A stretch of DNA of 64,000 nucleotides from Hemibagrus wyckioides (Eukaryota > Chordata > Actinopteri > Siluriformes > Bagridae), in assembly GCF_019097595.1 (NCBI RefSeq), contig NC_080710.1:12205280-12269279 (forward strand), given 5' to 3'. A model generated the notes under the pieces. The model was not told the DNA's origin. It saw nothing but the letters and a program-made list of their open reading frames with translations, and made no database searches. Every line of letters begins with the position of its first letter. Within the stretch, counting starts at the first letter, position 1. Positions 1-10,800 of the stretch are shown here, piece by piece. A program made the position numbers and the translations under genes.

Positions 1-774
1 TTTGGCATAATTAGATAGAAATTATCTAGAAAATCATTTCATAGTCAATTTTTAATTCCAGCCCTCAGTTGATCCATTTGCTCTTGAGCTTAGAAATTGT
101 CTAAAGACATGCCTGTAACTGAGTTTACAGGTCATTTCATTTGACATCACATCTAGTATTTCATGTCTCATATCAGCATCAGCGTTATTAGATACTTGTC
201 AATAGGCTCATTTAAATCATAAATAATAAACACATCACATTGAAGAAAAAGTCATGGTGCTACCCCAATGAAGAGACATGCCGTTCGATTGTGGACGTTT
301 AGCAATCCGTGTGTGTATATCCGTGTGCAAATACTTTGTCTGAAATGTGTTGGATTGTTGATCAGTCTTCATAACAGTTGACAGGCCAAATATGCATACA
401 AAAATACAATAAATCAGATACAAAAACAATGAACCACAGATTGTTTTTTTTTTTATAAATATGCTGGTTTTCTTGTCAGGTAATACTTTTTTTTCAATAA
501 CACAGGTTACTCTTCTTCCTTATAAATCACTTGTTATTAGAATTGCATTTCATTGTCATCAATGCAAACACGAAACCCAGCTTCACATTTTTTGGTCGGA
601 TGCACAATTCATTGTAATAACAGTTAAATGCACAATGCATTTTCTCATATATTTATGACTGAAAATAAAGAATCTTTCATGGCTAAGTAAAAATAAACTT
701 GTCTATATAAAAGGAAAAGAAATACAATATGCAAATACAAAATACAGCATGGCCAACACATTCTGTTTGGCCTT
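1..774. other. HAS2 downstream flank, possible distal 3' UTR
   Basis: AT-rich sequence beyond the first plausible HAS2 polyadenylation signal, with no recognisable coding sequence. An ATTAAA variant signal lies on the minus strand at 56-51, so a longer HAS2 3' UTR reaching the window edge is possible. The short ORFs here have no recognisable domains and look like chance. Confidence 0.5.
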
Positions 775-1260
775 CATTAAAAAAAAAGTTTACATTTATT
801 TTTATATATAAAACAAGGTTTAAAAAAAAAAACACACACAATAAATTATTTTAAAAGAATGAGCCTTGACTGCATCCCAGTCAATCACACAATGCAAACA
901 TAACCACTGAGGTATTTGTTCATTGAGTTCTTTGTCAAGCATTTCTTTGTCCGATGAAAGAAAGAAAGATATAAAAAGTGCATAGAAAATAAACATCAGT
1001 TTCATGGATAAAAAGGAAAAGAAAGTTTCGTTGGTGGTTTTTGGAAAGAGTATAAAATTAATGCTCAACAGTTTAAACCTCGTTTCGGGTTTTTGGGGTT
1101 TCCTTATTATTTTTTAAAAGAAATGTCCTTGGTATCAAGTCACAGCAGCAAGAGTAGCTCTCTTTGATGGGAGTCTTTTTCTGTCACCTATGGAGAAACA
1201 ATAGCAGAGTCTGTTCACAATGTAAACTTTGATAAGGGAGGAACAACACAGTGAGGCACT
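775..1260 (-). other. HAS2: HAS2 3' UTR, proximal form
   Basis: AT-rich sequence directly after the HAS2 stop codon, with T-rich and A-rich runs and no long ORF. The right boundary is fixed by the stop codon. The left boundary is inferred from the minus-strand AATAAA at 800-795 plus a usual 15-25 nt to cleavage. Transcript evidence would be needed to decide between this end and a more distal one. Confidence 0.55.
795..800 (-). terminator. polyadenylation signal AATAAA
   Basis: Canonical AATAAA on the minus strand, about 460 nt after the HAS2 stop codon. A GT-rich stretch follows at about 770-730 on the same strand, as expected for a downstream cleavage element. It is the only canonical AATAAA I found on this strand between the stop codon and the window edge. 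Confidence 0.55.
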
Positions 1261-2190
1261 TCAGACATCGAGCACCATGTCATACTGCTGATCTTTCTTC
1301 CTTTTGCCACACTTTGCTATGAGAACCATGTACAAAGTCAAAAACACGGTCCAATAGCTGGCATATACTATTGCACCGATTATTAAGACTATCTTTTCAG
1401 AATCTGAAAAAGGATTTCGCGTCTCTTGGGCAATGGTATACAGAATGCCGATAAAAAGAATTGTGAACCAGATTGTGATAGGGATGAGGCCAATGAAGTT
1501 TGTGACTATAGTCTTCCTCCCAGAAGTACCCCAACCAGACTTGTTTATTGTGGCGATGGCAAACATCTTTGCTGGTAGAAGACTGGACATGTATAACACT
1601 GAGTAGAAAGACATAAAGACCATAACTATGTTGCCTCGCAAAAAACCGGCAAATGAGGACTTGATGAGCGCAACAGCCTGTACAATCAGTAGGAAGAGAA
1701 GAATGTTCCAGATGCGACCATGGTAGAAGAGCTGGATGGCCGTGGCGATAAGAAAGAAAGGGAAGAAGCCGGTTATAACGGCCTCATAGGTCATCCACAG
1801 ATGGTGCTTGTGGAACCACATGGAGTTGTAGAGCCACTCTCGGAAGTATGACTTGCTCCAGCGCGTTTGCTGGTTGAGCCAGCGCAGGTACGTGATAGGA
1901 GTCTCGGTCAGGCACTTGGAGCGTGCTGTGTATTTAGTAGCGTAGCCAAGGCTTAGCACGCGATTTGTGAGATGTCGGTCATCACCGAAGCTGCAGTGGC
2001 TTCCCATGAAAGTTTGATTGTACCAGTCCTCCAGAAACTCATGGAGTAGAGAGTTCCTGTACATTCCCAAAGGGCCGCTGATACACTGCACGCAGCCAAA
2101 ATAGGACTGGCAGGCTCGCTCAATGTTAAAGGCCATCCAATAGCGTACGCTGCTCAGGAAGGACACCCATGATTCATATTTGTTCAGAAT
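1261..2190 (-). CDS. HAS2: HAS2 terminal coding exon (residues 244-552)
   Basis: Last coding exon of hyaluronan synthase 2: 309 codons plus TGA at 1263-1261. The acceptor is tctctgtag directly before ATT CTG AAC, phase 0. It encodes the second half of the family GT2 catalytic domain and the C-terminal membrane bundle. Visible motifs are SGPLGMYR near residues 281-288, the GDD motif at 312-314, and QQTRW (QxxRW) at 350-354, which in this family contributes to acceptor and UDP binding. Hydrophobic segments lie at about 376-397, 402-421, 428-450, 472-496 and 509-535. They fit the family's C-terminal membrane segments that form the hyaluronan export channel. The C-terminus ends QQYDMVLDV, as in other vertebrate HAS2. 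No frameshift or premature stop is present. Gene identity is secure; the exact edges of the membrane segments are estimated. Confidence 0.98.
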   Translation of the reverse strand: MLNKYESWVSFLSSVRYWMAFNIERACQSYFGCVQCISGPLGMYRNSLLHEFLEDWYNQTFMGSHCSFGDDRHLTNRVLSLGYATKYTARSKCLTETPITYLRWLNQQTRWSKSYFREWLYNSMWFHKHHLWMTYEAVITGFFPFFLIATAIQLFYHGRIWNILLFLLIVQAVALIKSSFAGFLRGNIVMVFMSFYSVLYMSSLLPAKMFAIATINKSGWGTSGRKTIVTNFIGLIPITIWFTILFIGILYTIAQETRNPFSDSEKIVLIIGAIVYASYWTVFLTLYMVLIAKCGKRKKDQQYDMVLDV

Positions 2191-2979
2191 CTACAGAGAT
2201 ACAGGGATAAAAAAGGGAACATGTGAGAAAAGATATTGGTAACTGATTAGTAGAATTGCTATTTGAGCATCCTGATTACACTTCACATATGGAAAAACAA
2301 TACACAGAAATCAAATAGGGACAGTTAACACAGGAAACCTGCAGGACTGTGAGGATCGTCATAAGAATCTGTATGGGATGCTCAATATACATTTCAGATA
2401 TAAGAAAGAATCCTTGGTGTGTGGATACAGATGTTTTTTTGAAACCAAGAAAGGTAAATAAATCTACAGTCTAGCCTTTTAAACTCTAACATACACCAAT
2501 CAAAAAAATCTTCAAAAAGCATTAGAAAGCAGCTGAATTAATCCAGAGCTGCTGAGTTGTTATATGTGATTAGTTATTTTCTAAACACTTCTGGTTGTAT
2601 ATTTTAAGTAATATAATACATGTGTAATAAATATAGAGGTTTGAACAATGCTGGTCCTGGAGTACCTCATGTGCTGCATATTTTAGTGTTTTTCCTGCTC
2701 TGAAACACATGATTTAACTAATTTACATGCTCTCATGTTCTGGAGGCATCCTTACAACAGAGTTTGTTTAACAGATGTCATTCTAAGTGAAACCATTTAC
2801 TGAAATAAACTAAATGAACAGTTTAAAAAAGAAGAACCCTATTTTCTAAGCATGAAGTCGGTTGAAAAACACCTATATACAGTACTTATGTGTCCAATTT
2901 TGCAAAGCATTTCAACCTAACGGGGTGGGTAATACTCATACTTTAGAAGTAATTTCTAGACTTTTGAAAGCCAAGGTAC
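2191..2979 (-). other. HAS2 intron 3 (789 bp)
   Basis: GT-AG intron between the 102-bp exon and the terminal exon. The donor reads CAG|gtacct and the acceptor tctgtag|ATT on the minus strand. AT-rich and free of recognisable repeats or ORFs. Confidence 0.9.
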
Positions 2980-3081
2980 CTGTACATCTCCACCAACTCC
3001 CCCCACCATGGGGTCTTCCTCTAGAACCTTCACCATCTCCACTGAACAGGCAGGGTCCAGCATAGTGTCCGAGTCGCACAC
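2980..3081 (-). CDS. HAS2: HAS2 middle coding exon (residues 210-243)
   Basis: Exactly 102 nt, 34 codons, phase 0 at both ends, with acceptor tgtttgcag|GTG and donor CAG|gtacct. It carries the catalytic-metal motif DSD (residues 212-214) of family GT2 and ends in the conserved GGVGGDVQ, at the same place as human HAS2 exon 3. One residue stands out: position 221, a serine in human HAS2 reported as an O-GlcNAc stabilising site, is cysteine here (codon TGT), while Ser222 is kept. The exon is too short to be found without its neighbours, but its placement between matching donor and acceptor phases makes it certain. Confidence 0.97.
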
Positions 3082-3228
3082 CTGCAAACACAGAGCAAGC
3101 CATACACACAGTTTAGAAACCACACAAACCATGAACATTCTTTATTTATAATAATCATCTTTTTTTTTTAGCATAAACCATTTTTTGTCATCAGTATTGT
3201 CTATCATAATATTGAGCTACAGAGTGGT

Positions 3229-3311
<83 letters not shown>

Positions 3312-5237
3312 CTTCACCTGTTGTTTGTTAACCCTGCCAGCTTTGTGTAATTAAAATGTGTTTTAGTGCGCATGGTGAATCTCAGCTGTTCTTCCTCGTT
3401 ACCTTCTGATTTTCTCTGGTTTTGCTCTTAGCCTGGTCGGCTGCTCCTTGATTAAGGATATGCCTTAGATTGCAATGTCTCCCCTTGTTTGTCCCCTGCC
3501 TGGGGTACTGACTATATTACTGCTAACAAACACACTTTGGGATGCTACATCTTTCAAACACGTCATTTCCACACACACATACAACAATTCTTCTGTGCAG
3601 AAGTCTCATGCAAGTTTACAGATTGCACTGATGGCTGTAGATATGAAGGGTTTTTGGCATCTTTAGCCTGCAGATTTTCTGAAATTCATATAGACAAATG
3701 GCCTTTGTGTTGGTGCTAAAAGCCTTTCTTTCATGACTTTATTGGGCATGATTATGCTTTTAGCCCACTGAAAATGGACTAAACATGAATAGGCATGCAG
3801 GGATGTTGGTGGAGTCAGGATGACTTAGTATTTCAAAAAACTTAACACCAAGACAAAACCTCTTGGAGCTGCATTAGTTACCAGGCCATTAGTTACTTTG
3901 ATAACTGATGTTTTTAAAAGCAGATTATATGATCTAACTTTTGTACATGAAATATCCAGCATTCAGAATTGAAAAGCATGTACACTAATCAATTAAAAGC
4001 ATTTACAGTCACTATGGGGGTATCAAAAGATAATTACACAAATTTCCACCTTCTTATAATATAGCATACACAGTATGCTGTTAGAAAAAATACTCTTTTA
4101 ACATCAATCATTCAATATTTAAGATCAGTTCAAAATCCTTTAACTATGAATTGAGCAAGGATTATGTGACTGTCCTGGATCATGCTGATTTTCTGCACAT
4201 TTATTATCAAACTCATTGGATATCATGTAGTGCATTATGTTTCATCACTCGTAAGCGATGTCATTTATTCTCTCTCTCTCTGGTTCATAACAATGAGACA
4301 TTTTTTTCATTACTCTTTCATTAGTCTTTCATTTCATGTGCAGTCAAAGATTAAAAGTGATATAACCCAGTGGTTGAAATGCCCCATTCAACAAGCAAGC
4401 CATTACGCAGAGACCATGAACTGTTTATCCTGCTGAAACTCAAAGTCAGATCATCTATCTAGACCTCACAGTTAGGGAAAAGCCCACTTTGGTAGTCAGC
4501 TCTGACAGATTGGTGATAGGCTAAATGCAATTATGCCTGTCCACATGGAGCAGAGGTCAGACATTTCATTAGAACCAGGTGGCAAGTAGACAAAATCACA
4601 CCATTTGTAAAAGTTCCCCAAGAGTCCCTGCAATAATGACCTGCGTAGGAAACAGCAGACAAGGAAATATGTTCTTTCACCAGTCTAATTTCCCTGCTTA
4701 GCGACATGGTTTTCAGGAAGGCGAACAGCCAGAATCAGAATTTTGCTTCACTACACTGGCTTTCCTTGAACATAGATGCCTTTGTTTTGTATTATCACAG
4801 GGATAAACTTATGGCCTATTTTTGTAATCCCATAGAATTTCTTGGCTTGATATGAAGAAGTTCAAGTACAATCCCTGAATGTTTCATTAAAAAATGAATA
4901 ATGTACTCAGTAAATCCTTAGCTAGGAACTTATTAATGGTGACATTCTAAGCCAAAGCAAAAAAAAAAAAAAACCCTTTAGAAATAAAGAAACTGTGCTA
5001 TGTATTTGTACCATGTGTACTTCAGTTGTAAATCATTCTGGAAAGACCCGAGGTGTGCATATGGCAGCTCATGCAGATCCCTAATGAAGAGCATCACTGT
5101 CAAATACACAGTCACTTCCCTTAACCCCCATACTACAAACATTAAACCGGCACGTTTTTAAATGTGCACAAAAGTACCATTGTGTTCCACAAGTGCCATA
5201 TTTAGCTTGGCAAGACCAAGTTACTTCAGAGACTCAC
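3082..5237 (-). other. HAS2 intron 2 (2156 bp)
   Basis: GT-AG intron with donor CAG|gtgagt and acceptor tgtttgcag. It contains a long TAGA microsatellite at 3229-3311 and an A-run at about 4960-4974. No transposon relic or conserved ORF was recognised. The small ORFs in it have no recognisable domains. Confidence 0.9.
3229..3311. repeat. (TAGA)n microsatellite
   Basis: An essentially perfect tetranucleotide tract of about 20 units inside HAS2 intron 2, roughly 150 bp from the 102-bp exon. Long and uninterrupted, so it should be length-polymorphic. Confidence 0.97.
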
Positions 5238-5864
5238 CTGCACATAGTCGACACTCTTCCCTAGGGCTTTGAAGGCTGTGTACATGACTTCCCTCTTTCC
5301 TCCCCACTTCTGCATAATGCACACACACTTATTGGTGAGCACCAGCTGAGAGACATGCTGCAGGCTCTCGGTGTACGACTCCTCGGTCTCGTCTGGCCCT
5401 AGTTGGTGGTAGTTATTTTTCCAGATATAGGTGGCTGCCTTTTCCCGGCCCATTATGTCCCTAAAGATGTCCATCATGTAGGTGTCGTCTTCACTATTCC
5501 CATCAATCACCATAATGACCTTGATGTTTGGATAGGTGAGCCTCTTAACTGATATCAAGCACTTTCTCAAGTAATTGGGGTCTTCCTGGTAGGCAGCGAT
5601 GCAAAGTGCCAGTGATTTGTTGAGTTTGATTGGTGTCCCCATGGACCGCCGCATGTTTCTGTGTTCTAACAGAGCAAACAAACTCTGGATGATGAGGTGA
5701 ATGACCAAAATGGCTCCGTAAAGACCAAAGGACAGGTAATTGCCTGTAGTCGTGAAGAACTGGTAGCCCATGATGTAGGCAGTAGAGATTCCCACTAGCA
5801 GCGAGACACCAAACAGCGTTGTCCCAGTAATCCTCAGGTAGGTGATCAGGTTATCACATTTCAT
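5238..5864 (-). CDS. HAS2: Hyaluronan synthase 2, first coding exon (residues 1-209)
   Basis: HAS2 is a plasma-membrane glycosyltransferase (family GT2). It polymerises hyaluronan from UDP-glucuronic acid and UDP-N-acetylglucosamine and extrudes it into the matrix. This exon gives ATG plus 209 codons and ends CAG|gtgagt in phase 0. With the 34- and 309-codon exons it makes 552 residues, the human length. Two N-terminal membrane segments lie at about 11-33 and 43-66. The start of the GT2 fold follows (CIAAYQEDP near 88-96, MVIDGNSEDD near 118-127, QKWGGKRE near 185-192). Thr110 and Lys190, reported regulatory phosphorylation and ubiquitination sites in human HAS2, are both kept. The start is chosen by homology; the acceptor ttttcag sits immediately before this ATG. 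Exon order and phases match the known vertebrate gene. Confidence 0.98.
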
Positions 5865-8800
5865 CTGAAAATGATAAAGGGTTGGTGGTTAGGTAATTTT
5901 ACTATGAATTCATGTAGGATTACTGAGGAACAGGTTGGAAGCTGGCAGCATTTGTAAGATTGGGATAATTATTTTGCCTTGCCCATCATATATTTTTAAA
6001 ATCACCCAAGCCTTTCCATCTACAACAAAAGCAGTCGAATATTTCAGACAGTCGGACATCCCCCCCCTCCTCCTTTCACTATTTCAAAATTTGAATGTGT
6101 TCCATAGGCATTTGTTCCAAGTTTCCAAACTGATGCAGTTTCCCATCTGCTTGGCAGACACTGTTGCAGGGCACCACCCTCCTGACATCATCTGTTTATA
6201 TCTCTGTGGGAAGACACGAGCAGTGAATATCAGATCATTTGAATGCTAAAGACCCTTTGTATTATTATTTCAGGGGAAGACCTATTTGAATAATCCACTC
6301 TCAACACACAGATCTGGGTATTCTTTTCCCTTGTAGTTTGAGTGACACAGCTAGCTTTGCAGAAGTAGAGCTGGTAAGGGGGACTGTTGCATGGAGTTCA
6401 CTTAACTGGCACATGCTATGGTCTTTTAGGTCATCATGTTTACAAGACCCTGGGTGTTGACGCTCTAGACCTTCCAGACTCCACCTTAGACGGCGACACA
6501 TGCAGCGTTAATGTCTGAAAAGCCAGAGCTGTTATGTGGGTTTCACAGCCCTTTCTTTCCATCATAAACTCTAGGTGAACCCCAGTGCTCATTTAAAAGT
6601 GCTGCAACTGCCTGCATGTCCCATGGCTCAATGCTTACAGGGATTAATTAAGGGAGTAAGTGATATTGAAAGTAACACAGTCCTCTGTGGATGAAATCAC
6701 TGCTGATGTTGATTAACTCTGAGTGATTGACATGTCCCCTTGACCTGGATGGTGCAGCACCCTACTCGCTGAGATTTTTATCTATTATGTGACCAGAAGG
6801 CAATGCTTTAAGTAGATGGTTAAGTAGATAGTTCATTTGAGAAAAGTTTCAGTTCCACCCCCTAGTGCATCAAAAGCAAAAATCGCTGGATGTAACACTG
6901 TTACATTTATTGTCATAGCCTGTACGTGCACGTATGTAGCATTGCTTTCCCAGAGCTGGCGGTGTTCCAGGAGAGCCGAAGAGCCTTAAGGGAGGGGTCG
7001 CAAAGCAAGAGAGCTGGAAAGTTAAATCATTCTCAGTGGGGAAAACTTAAACACCGGCTTCAAACGTAGATGAAACACTACACTGCAGCTACAGTAAAGC
7101 TGCACTGCACAACTCAAACTCTGTGTCACTTTTTGCCTCTAGCTGTAGAAAAAAAAAGTGCACTGTTCTCATCAATCAGTGCACGATCAGAAAGTGTTCA
7201 TCAGACTGCTAAAGTATGCTTCTTTTTCGTGCACGTTTACAGATATGGTGGATTCATAGACAAATGTGATGTGGAATTTCCTTCAGACTTACAATAGCCT
7301 CTTTGGGATAAAGTTTTTTTAAGAAGAATTAACCCACAGTTCATTTATGGCAGGAAGTGTGTGGGAAAGTATAGGGGAATCCCAGTGGCAGAAGATAATT
7401 ATTCAGCGGAGGATCGCTAAAACTACAGCCTAAGTGCAGCACTGTTTTACATGTACAGTTTTACCTGAGCAGTGCTTTACTTACATGAAATATCATCACA
7501 TACAGTATCAGAAGTATATAGAAGTCTATACCATCTAAGCTTATTTTGTTGTTTAATTTAGAAAGAACAACAAAATTGGTTTCTATGGTAATATCTGTGT
7601 AATATCTTCTAAACCCAATGAACTCTTCTCTAGGACTGATTTTCCCACACAGTGCAATGCTGAGATCTGCTGTGGCCAATTTAATATTGTAAACGCCCCA
7701 TATAACTTCGACTCCATATAGGTTTTAATCATGTTTGTAATACATTTGAGTGGTTGTAATTATGCTGACAATAAAACTTTACTATACAGTCATTTATCGT
7801 TCTCATCATTCATCTTTTCATGGCTTTTGAGCAGGCTCCCAAGTTGGAAAACAAGTGAGAGTAAAGCTACAAACAACCGTCATTGTGCTTCTTAGCAGGT
7901 CTGCTTCTGATATCCTGGAAGATTTGTGAAAAACAACAGAAAAATGTATTCGAACTCATCATTCCAGAAGACATTATGACTGTGGGATACAAATCAATTC
8001 TACTTTGCCTTAACGACAAATGATTTCTTATCTACAATAACAAAACTGTTCTTAAAAGCATTTTTTATCAAAATCAAAGCACTGTGTTCAGTACCAGATG
8101 ACTGTCAGATGACAGCAAGGACATTGTTTTCTTATTTCATTTTGTCCAAGTGCAGACAGTGTTTTAGTCTGTCCTAGGATGTATTGTATATACCAAGAAT
8201 ACCAAGTTTTTTCAGATTTATGACGGTATGAATAACAAATCTTCCAAGTCCAGATGTCATTGCTGACTGACAATATTTTTGTTGATACATAACTATAATT
8301 ATAGTTCTGGCAATGTGTTCAAATTAGTTTAGTCATTGTTTAATTATTGCATCCAATCAAATTAAATCAAATTAGCTGTAATTGATCAAACAACCACTTC
8401 ACTGGCGAGAGTAGGCACATTGCCATAGACATGTTTTAAATGAATGCTCAGACTACTAGCACATGCATTATTTGCCTAGCTCTGGAACTTTGCCCAGCCA
8501 TTGACTTCTCCTGTCTGGCTTAGTGCTGCTCTCATCTATGCTCCCTCAAACTCTTTCCACTGTACTAATAAGGAACAGGCGTGGTGTACTTTCAGAAGCA
8601 CTTTTAACTCAGTCATACACCTTTAAGGAAAGCCATGGATGCATGAGGAGCCACTGAATTGTAAATGGGGCCATTTCAGCCATACAACTCAAGAGATCAT
8701 GGTTGAATGCCGATTGATATTGTGACCTAATCACAAGTAAAGGGTAATCGTTGTTGTAATATAATTATCTATGTGTTAAGTGTGATGGTTCAAGGACTTT

Positions 8801-9302
8801 TCCAGGTCGCCGCCCAAATGATCACTTTGATAAGGTGACTGTTAGGGGCAATAAGCTCACAAGCTAATAATCATAGATGCTCTTTAGGATTCCTGTAACA
8901 CACCATGATTACAGATGCATTTTAACATCACTGCACTAATGATTATTATGAACATGTAACTGAGAGATTTTGGAAATGGTTGTGTTCAGGGGTTTTGGCC
9001 TTTCTCTCAAAAACCGATGACACCCCCCCACCCCCCACCCCTTAACAAAGTTAATTAATTAGCTTTTATATCATTTTAAATTAATAATCCAAAAGTGGAT
9101 CATTAGTGCCTGAGCCAACCAAATCACAAAGGCTTGCAATAACATGCATCAATGAGTGATATGAAGTTTCAAGGTCTAAAGACAAAAATTCACTAGTACT
9201 GAGATGAATGAAGCATAAAAGCTGACGCCATTACTGTGAGACATTTCAGCTCGTTGCTATGCAAACCTACTACTACTAAAGAAAAAAAAGGAAGCAAATC
9301 CA

Positions 9303-9341
9303 TGACGTCACGTTTAAAAAAAATCAAATTACGCATGCGCA
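9303..9341. promoter_or_regulatory. palindromic CRE and NRF1-like motif
   Basis: A perfect TGACGTCA cAMP-response element occupies 9303-9310. ACGCATGCGCA, close to the NRF1 consensus, occupies 9331-9341. Both are CpG-containing motifs in an otherwise AT-rich intron and lie about 0.9 kb inside the gene from the putative first exon. They could mark an internal or antisense promoter, or be carried by an old repeat. Function is inferred from motif match only. Confidence 0.4.
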
Positions 9342-9864
9342 TCAGGCTTCTTTCTTTTGCTCTTTTATGGGTTATTTTAAAATGTAGTAAACCCTAACCC
9401 TAACCTTAATTAAAATTAAAAACCTAAGCGTGGTTAATGTGCTCGTTTAAACCCAGACCAAATAAATATACTCCTCTGAGCTAAACGTCATCGAGAAACT
9501 GTGTTGCCAGATTGTTTTTTTCCCCTTATTTCTATATTTTAAGAAATATTGCGTAATATTCTTAACTATGGGAAAAAAACTTTTAACTTTTTACAATAAT
9601 ATATTTTCGTCAGCATTGGATTGCTGAAAAAAAAAAACGGATTCATGTTCCAACAATTCTTAAGGTGTTGAACTCCATCGTGTTAAGTTTATTTACAATT
9701 TATTAAAACTAAGCACGAACTCTTGAACTAAACACGAAATCAGCACTTTGTTGATTCACATATGATTTAATTGATTTTTGAATTTTACACCACACGACTT
9801 TTTAAAGAACCTCCAGGTTAAACGTATTGAAGTTTTGAAACCTGGCAACCCGTGGCCACAGTTA

Positions 9865-9915
9865 AACGGGAGCGCGCGCGCAACATCAGCTGTGCATGTT
9901 CAGCTCGCGCGCCTT
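9865..9915. other. small CpG-dense segment
   Basis: Clustered CpG dinucleotides (runs such as gcgcgcgcg and cgcgcg) about 300 bp on the intron side of the putative first exon, within strongly AT-rich surroundings. This is compatible with the edge of an unmethylated promoter domain around the HAS2 5' end. It is too short to call a CpG island. Confidence 0.4.
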
Positions 9916-10194
9916 GTGAATCTGTACTCTGTAAGGAGGGGAAATAGTGCAGTTATGGACTGTTACTGCTACGGGATACAAGGACACACTGTGTAATGTA
10001 ATGTGAGGTGTAGGTTTTAAAAAAATCAGTGAAATCAGACAGTGTATGGTTCAGTGTGATCACTGCATGACTCCATTCATTCTACAGATCAACGCAGAGT
10101 TTACTACAGTAAGGAACAGTGCTGGTGTCTATGTAAGACAGAGTCGCCTATGGGAGTACAGATGTGGATCAAAATGAGGATTCATTAGCCCTAC

Positions 10195-10615
10195 CTTGAA
10201 GCAACTACTTGGAGATGACATCTCTGGGGTCCTTTAGGATGGATGCGGATCAGAGCAGACTCCGTTGGCAGGGCAGCAACTGCAGGAACTTTCTGAGCAC
10301 GAATTTCTTGGGGGAACTTGAGAGAAAACGTGCATGAAGTCTCCCTCACGTTAACAGGTGAAGGTTTGCAAATCTGTAGTCTTCCTCCTCAGTAAAGCAC
10401 TTATATAGAATATTGCATGGTCGACAGAACTTGTAACATAGTCCTGACTGTCATTTTTGTCTGATGATAATAAGGGAGTGTTTAAAAAAAAAGTATCCAA
10501 ACGTAGGAAAAAGTTGGTGCTGCTGGTTCAAGTTTCTTCAGGCATCACTGGTGTAAAACTGTGAGGTGATGCGTTAAAATTGTAATTTGTTGTAGGCGGC
10601 CACTCTGTGCTGCTT
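10195..10615 (-). other. HAS2: putative HAS2 5' UTR exon 1
   Basis: Inferred non-coding first exon of about 420 nt. Evidence: vertebrate HAS2 genes have a separate 5' UTR exon several kb upstream of the ATG exon, and this stretch is less AT-rich than its surroundings. It ends at a donor-like AAG|gtaggg (10197-10189) and is preceded by a TATA-like element at a suitable distance. It contains a 33-codon upstream ORF (10335-10234) and an ATG at 10221-10219. If this donor joins the acceptor at 5865, that ATG is in frame with HAS2. Neither boundary is confirmed; a GTGAGG donor near 10350 is an alternative. Confidence 0.45.
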
Positions 10616-10800
10616 CCTGTAGCGTGTCCATTTGGAAGAGGCTTTTAAAACCGGCAGGGTTTTTGGGAGTTGTTTTAATAAGGGGGAAGGTTCAGGGGGC
10701 GAGGAGGAGCAAATCTGTTGGAGGAGGCAAAAAAAAGTGCTACTCATTGAAACTTCCGAACTGGTAGCCCTAGAACCCTGAACCTGAGAGTATTACATTC
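10616..10800 (-). promoter_or_regulatory. putative HAS2 core promoter
   Basis: On the minus strand a TTTTAAAA TATA-like element lies at 10650-10643. A GC-rich stretch containing GGGGGCGAGG on the plus strand (10695-10704, Sp/KLF-like) lies further upstream. This stretch is noticeably less AT-rich than its neighbourhood and is the best promoter candidate upstream of the coding exons. The transcription start near 10615 is only an estimate from TATA spacing. Confidence 0.4.

Larger units (their letters stand above)
5865..10194 (-). other. HAS2 intron 1 (right end inferred)
   Basis: The left end is a clear acceptor (ctttatcattttcag) abutting the HAS2 ATG. The right end is inferred from a donor-like AAG|gtaggg at 10197-10189. 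The sequence is largely unique. Local features are C-runs at 6059-6067 and 9024-9045, a CRE/NRF1-like cluster at 9303-9341, two tandem telomere-like units near 9390-9405, and a CpG-rich segment at about 9865-9915. About 6500-6790 has mixed composition without repeats and could be conserved regulatory DNA. I recognise no coding exon. Confidence 0.6.

Noticed and set aside
3229..3311. Regularly spaced repeats that could suggest a CRISPR array
   Set aside because: It is a simple TAGA microsatellite with no spacers, in a vertebrate intron.
6855..6868. Second CTCF-like motif in intron 1 on the minus strand (GCACTAGGGGGTGG)
   Set aside because: Two informative positions deviate from the consensus; too weak to annotate.
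9390..9405. Telomere-like aaccctaaccctaacc
   Set aside because: Only about two and a half units; too short to call an interstitial telomeric repeat.
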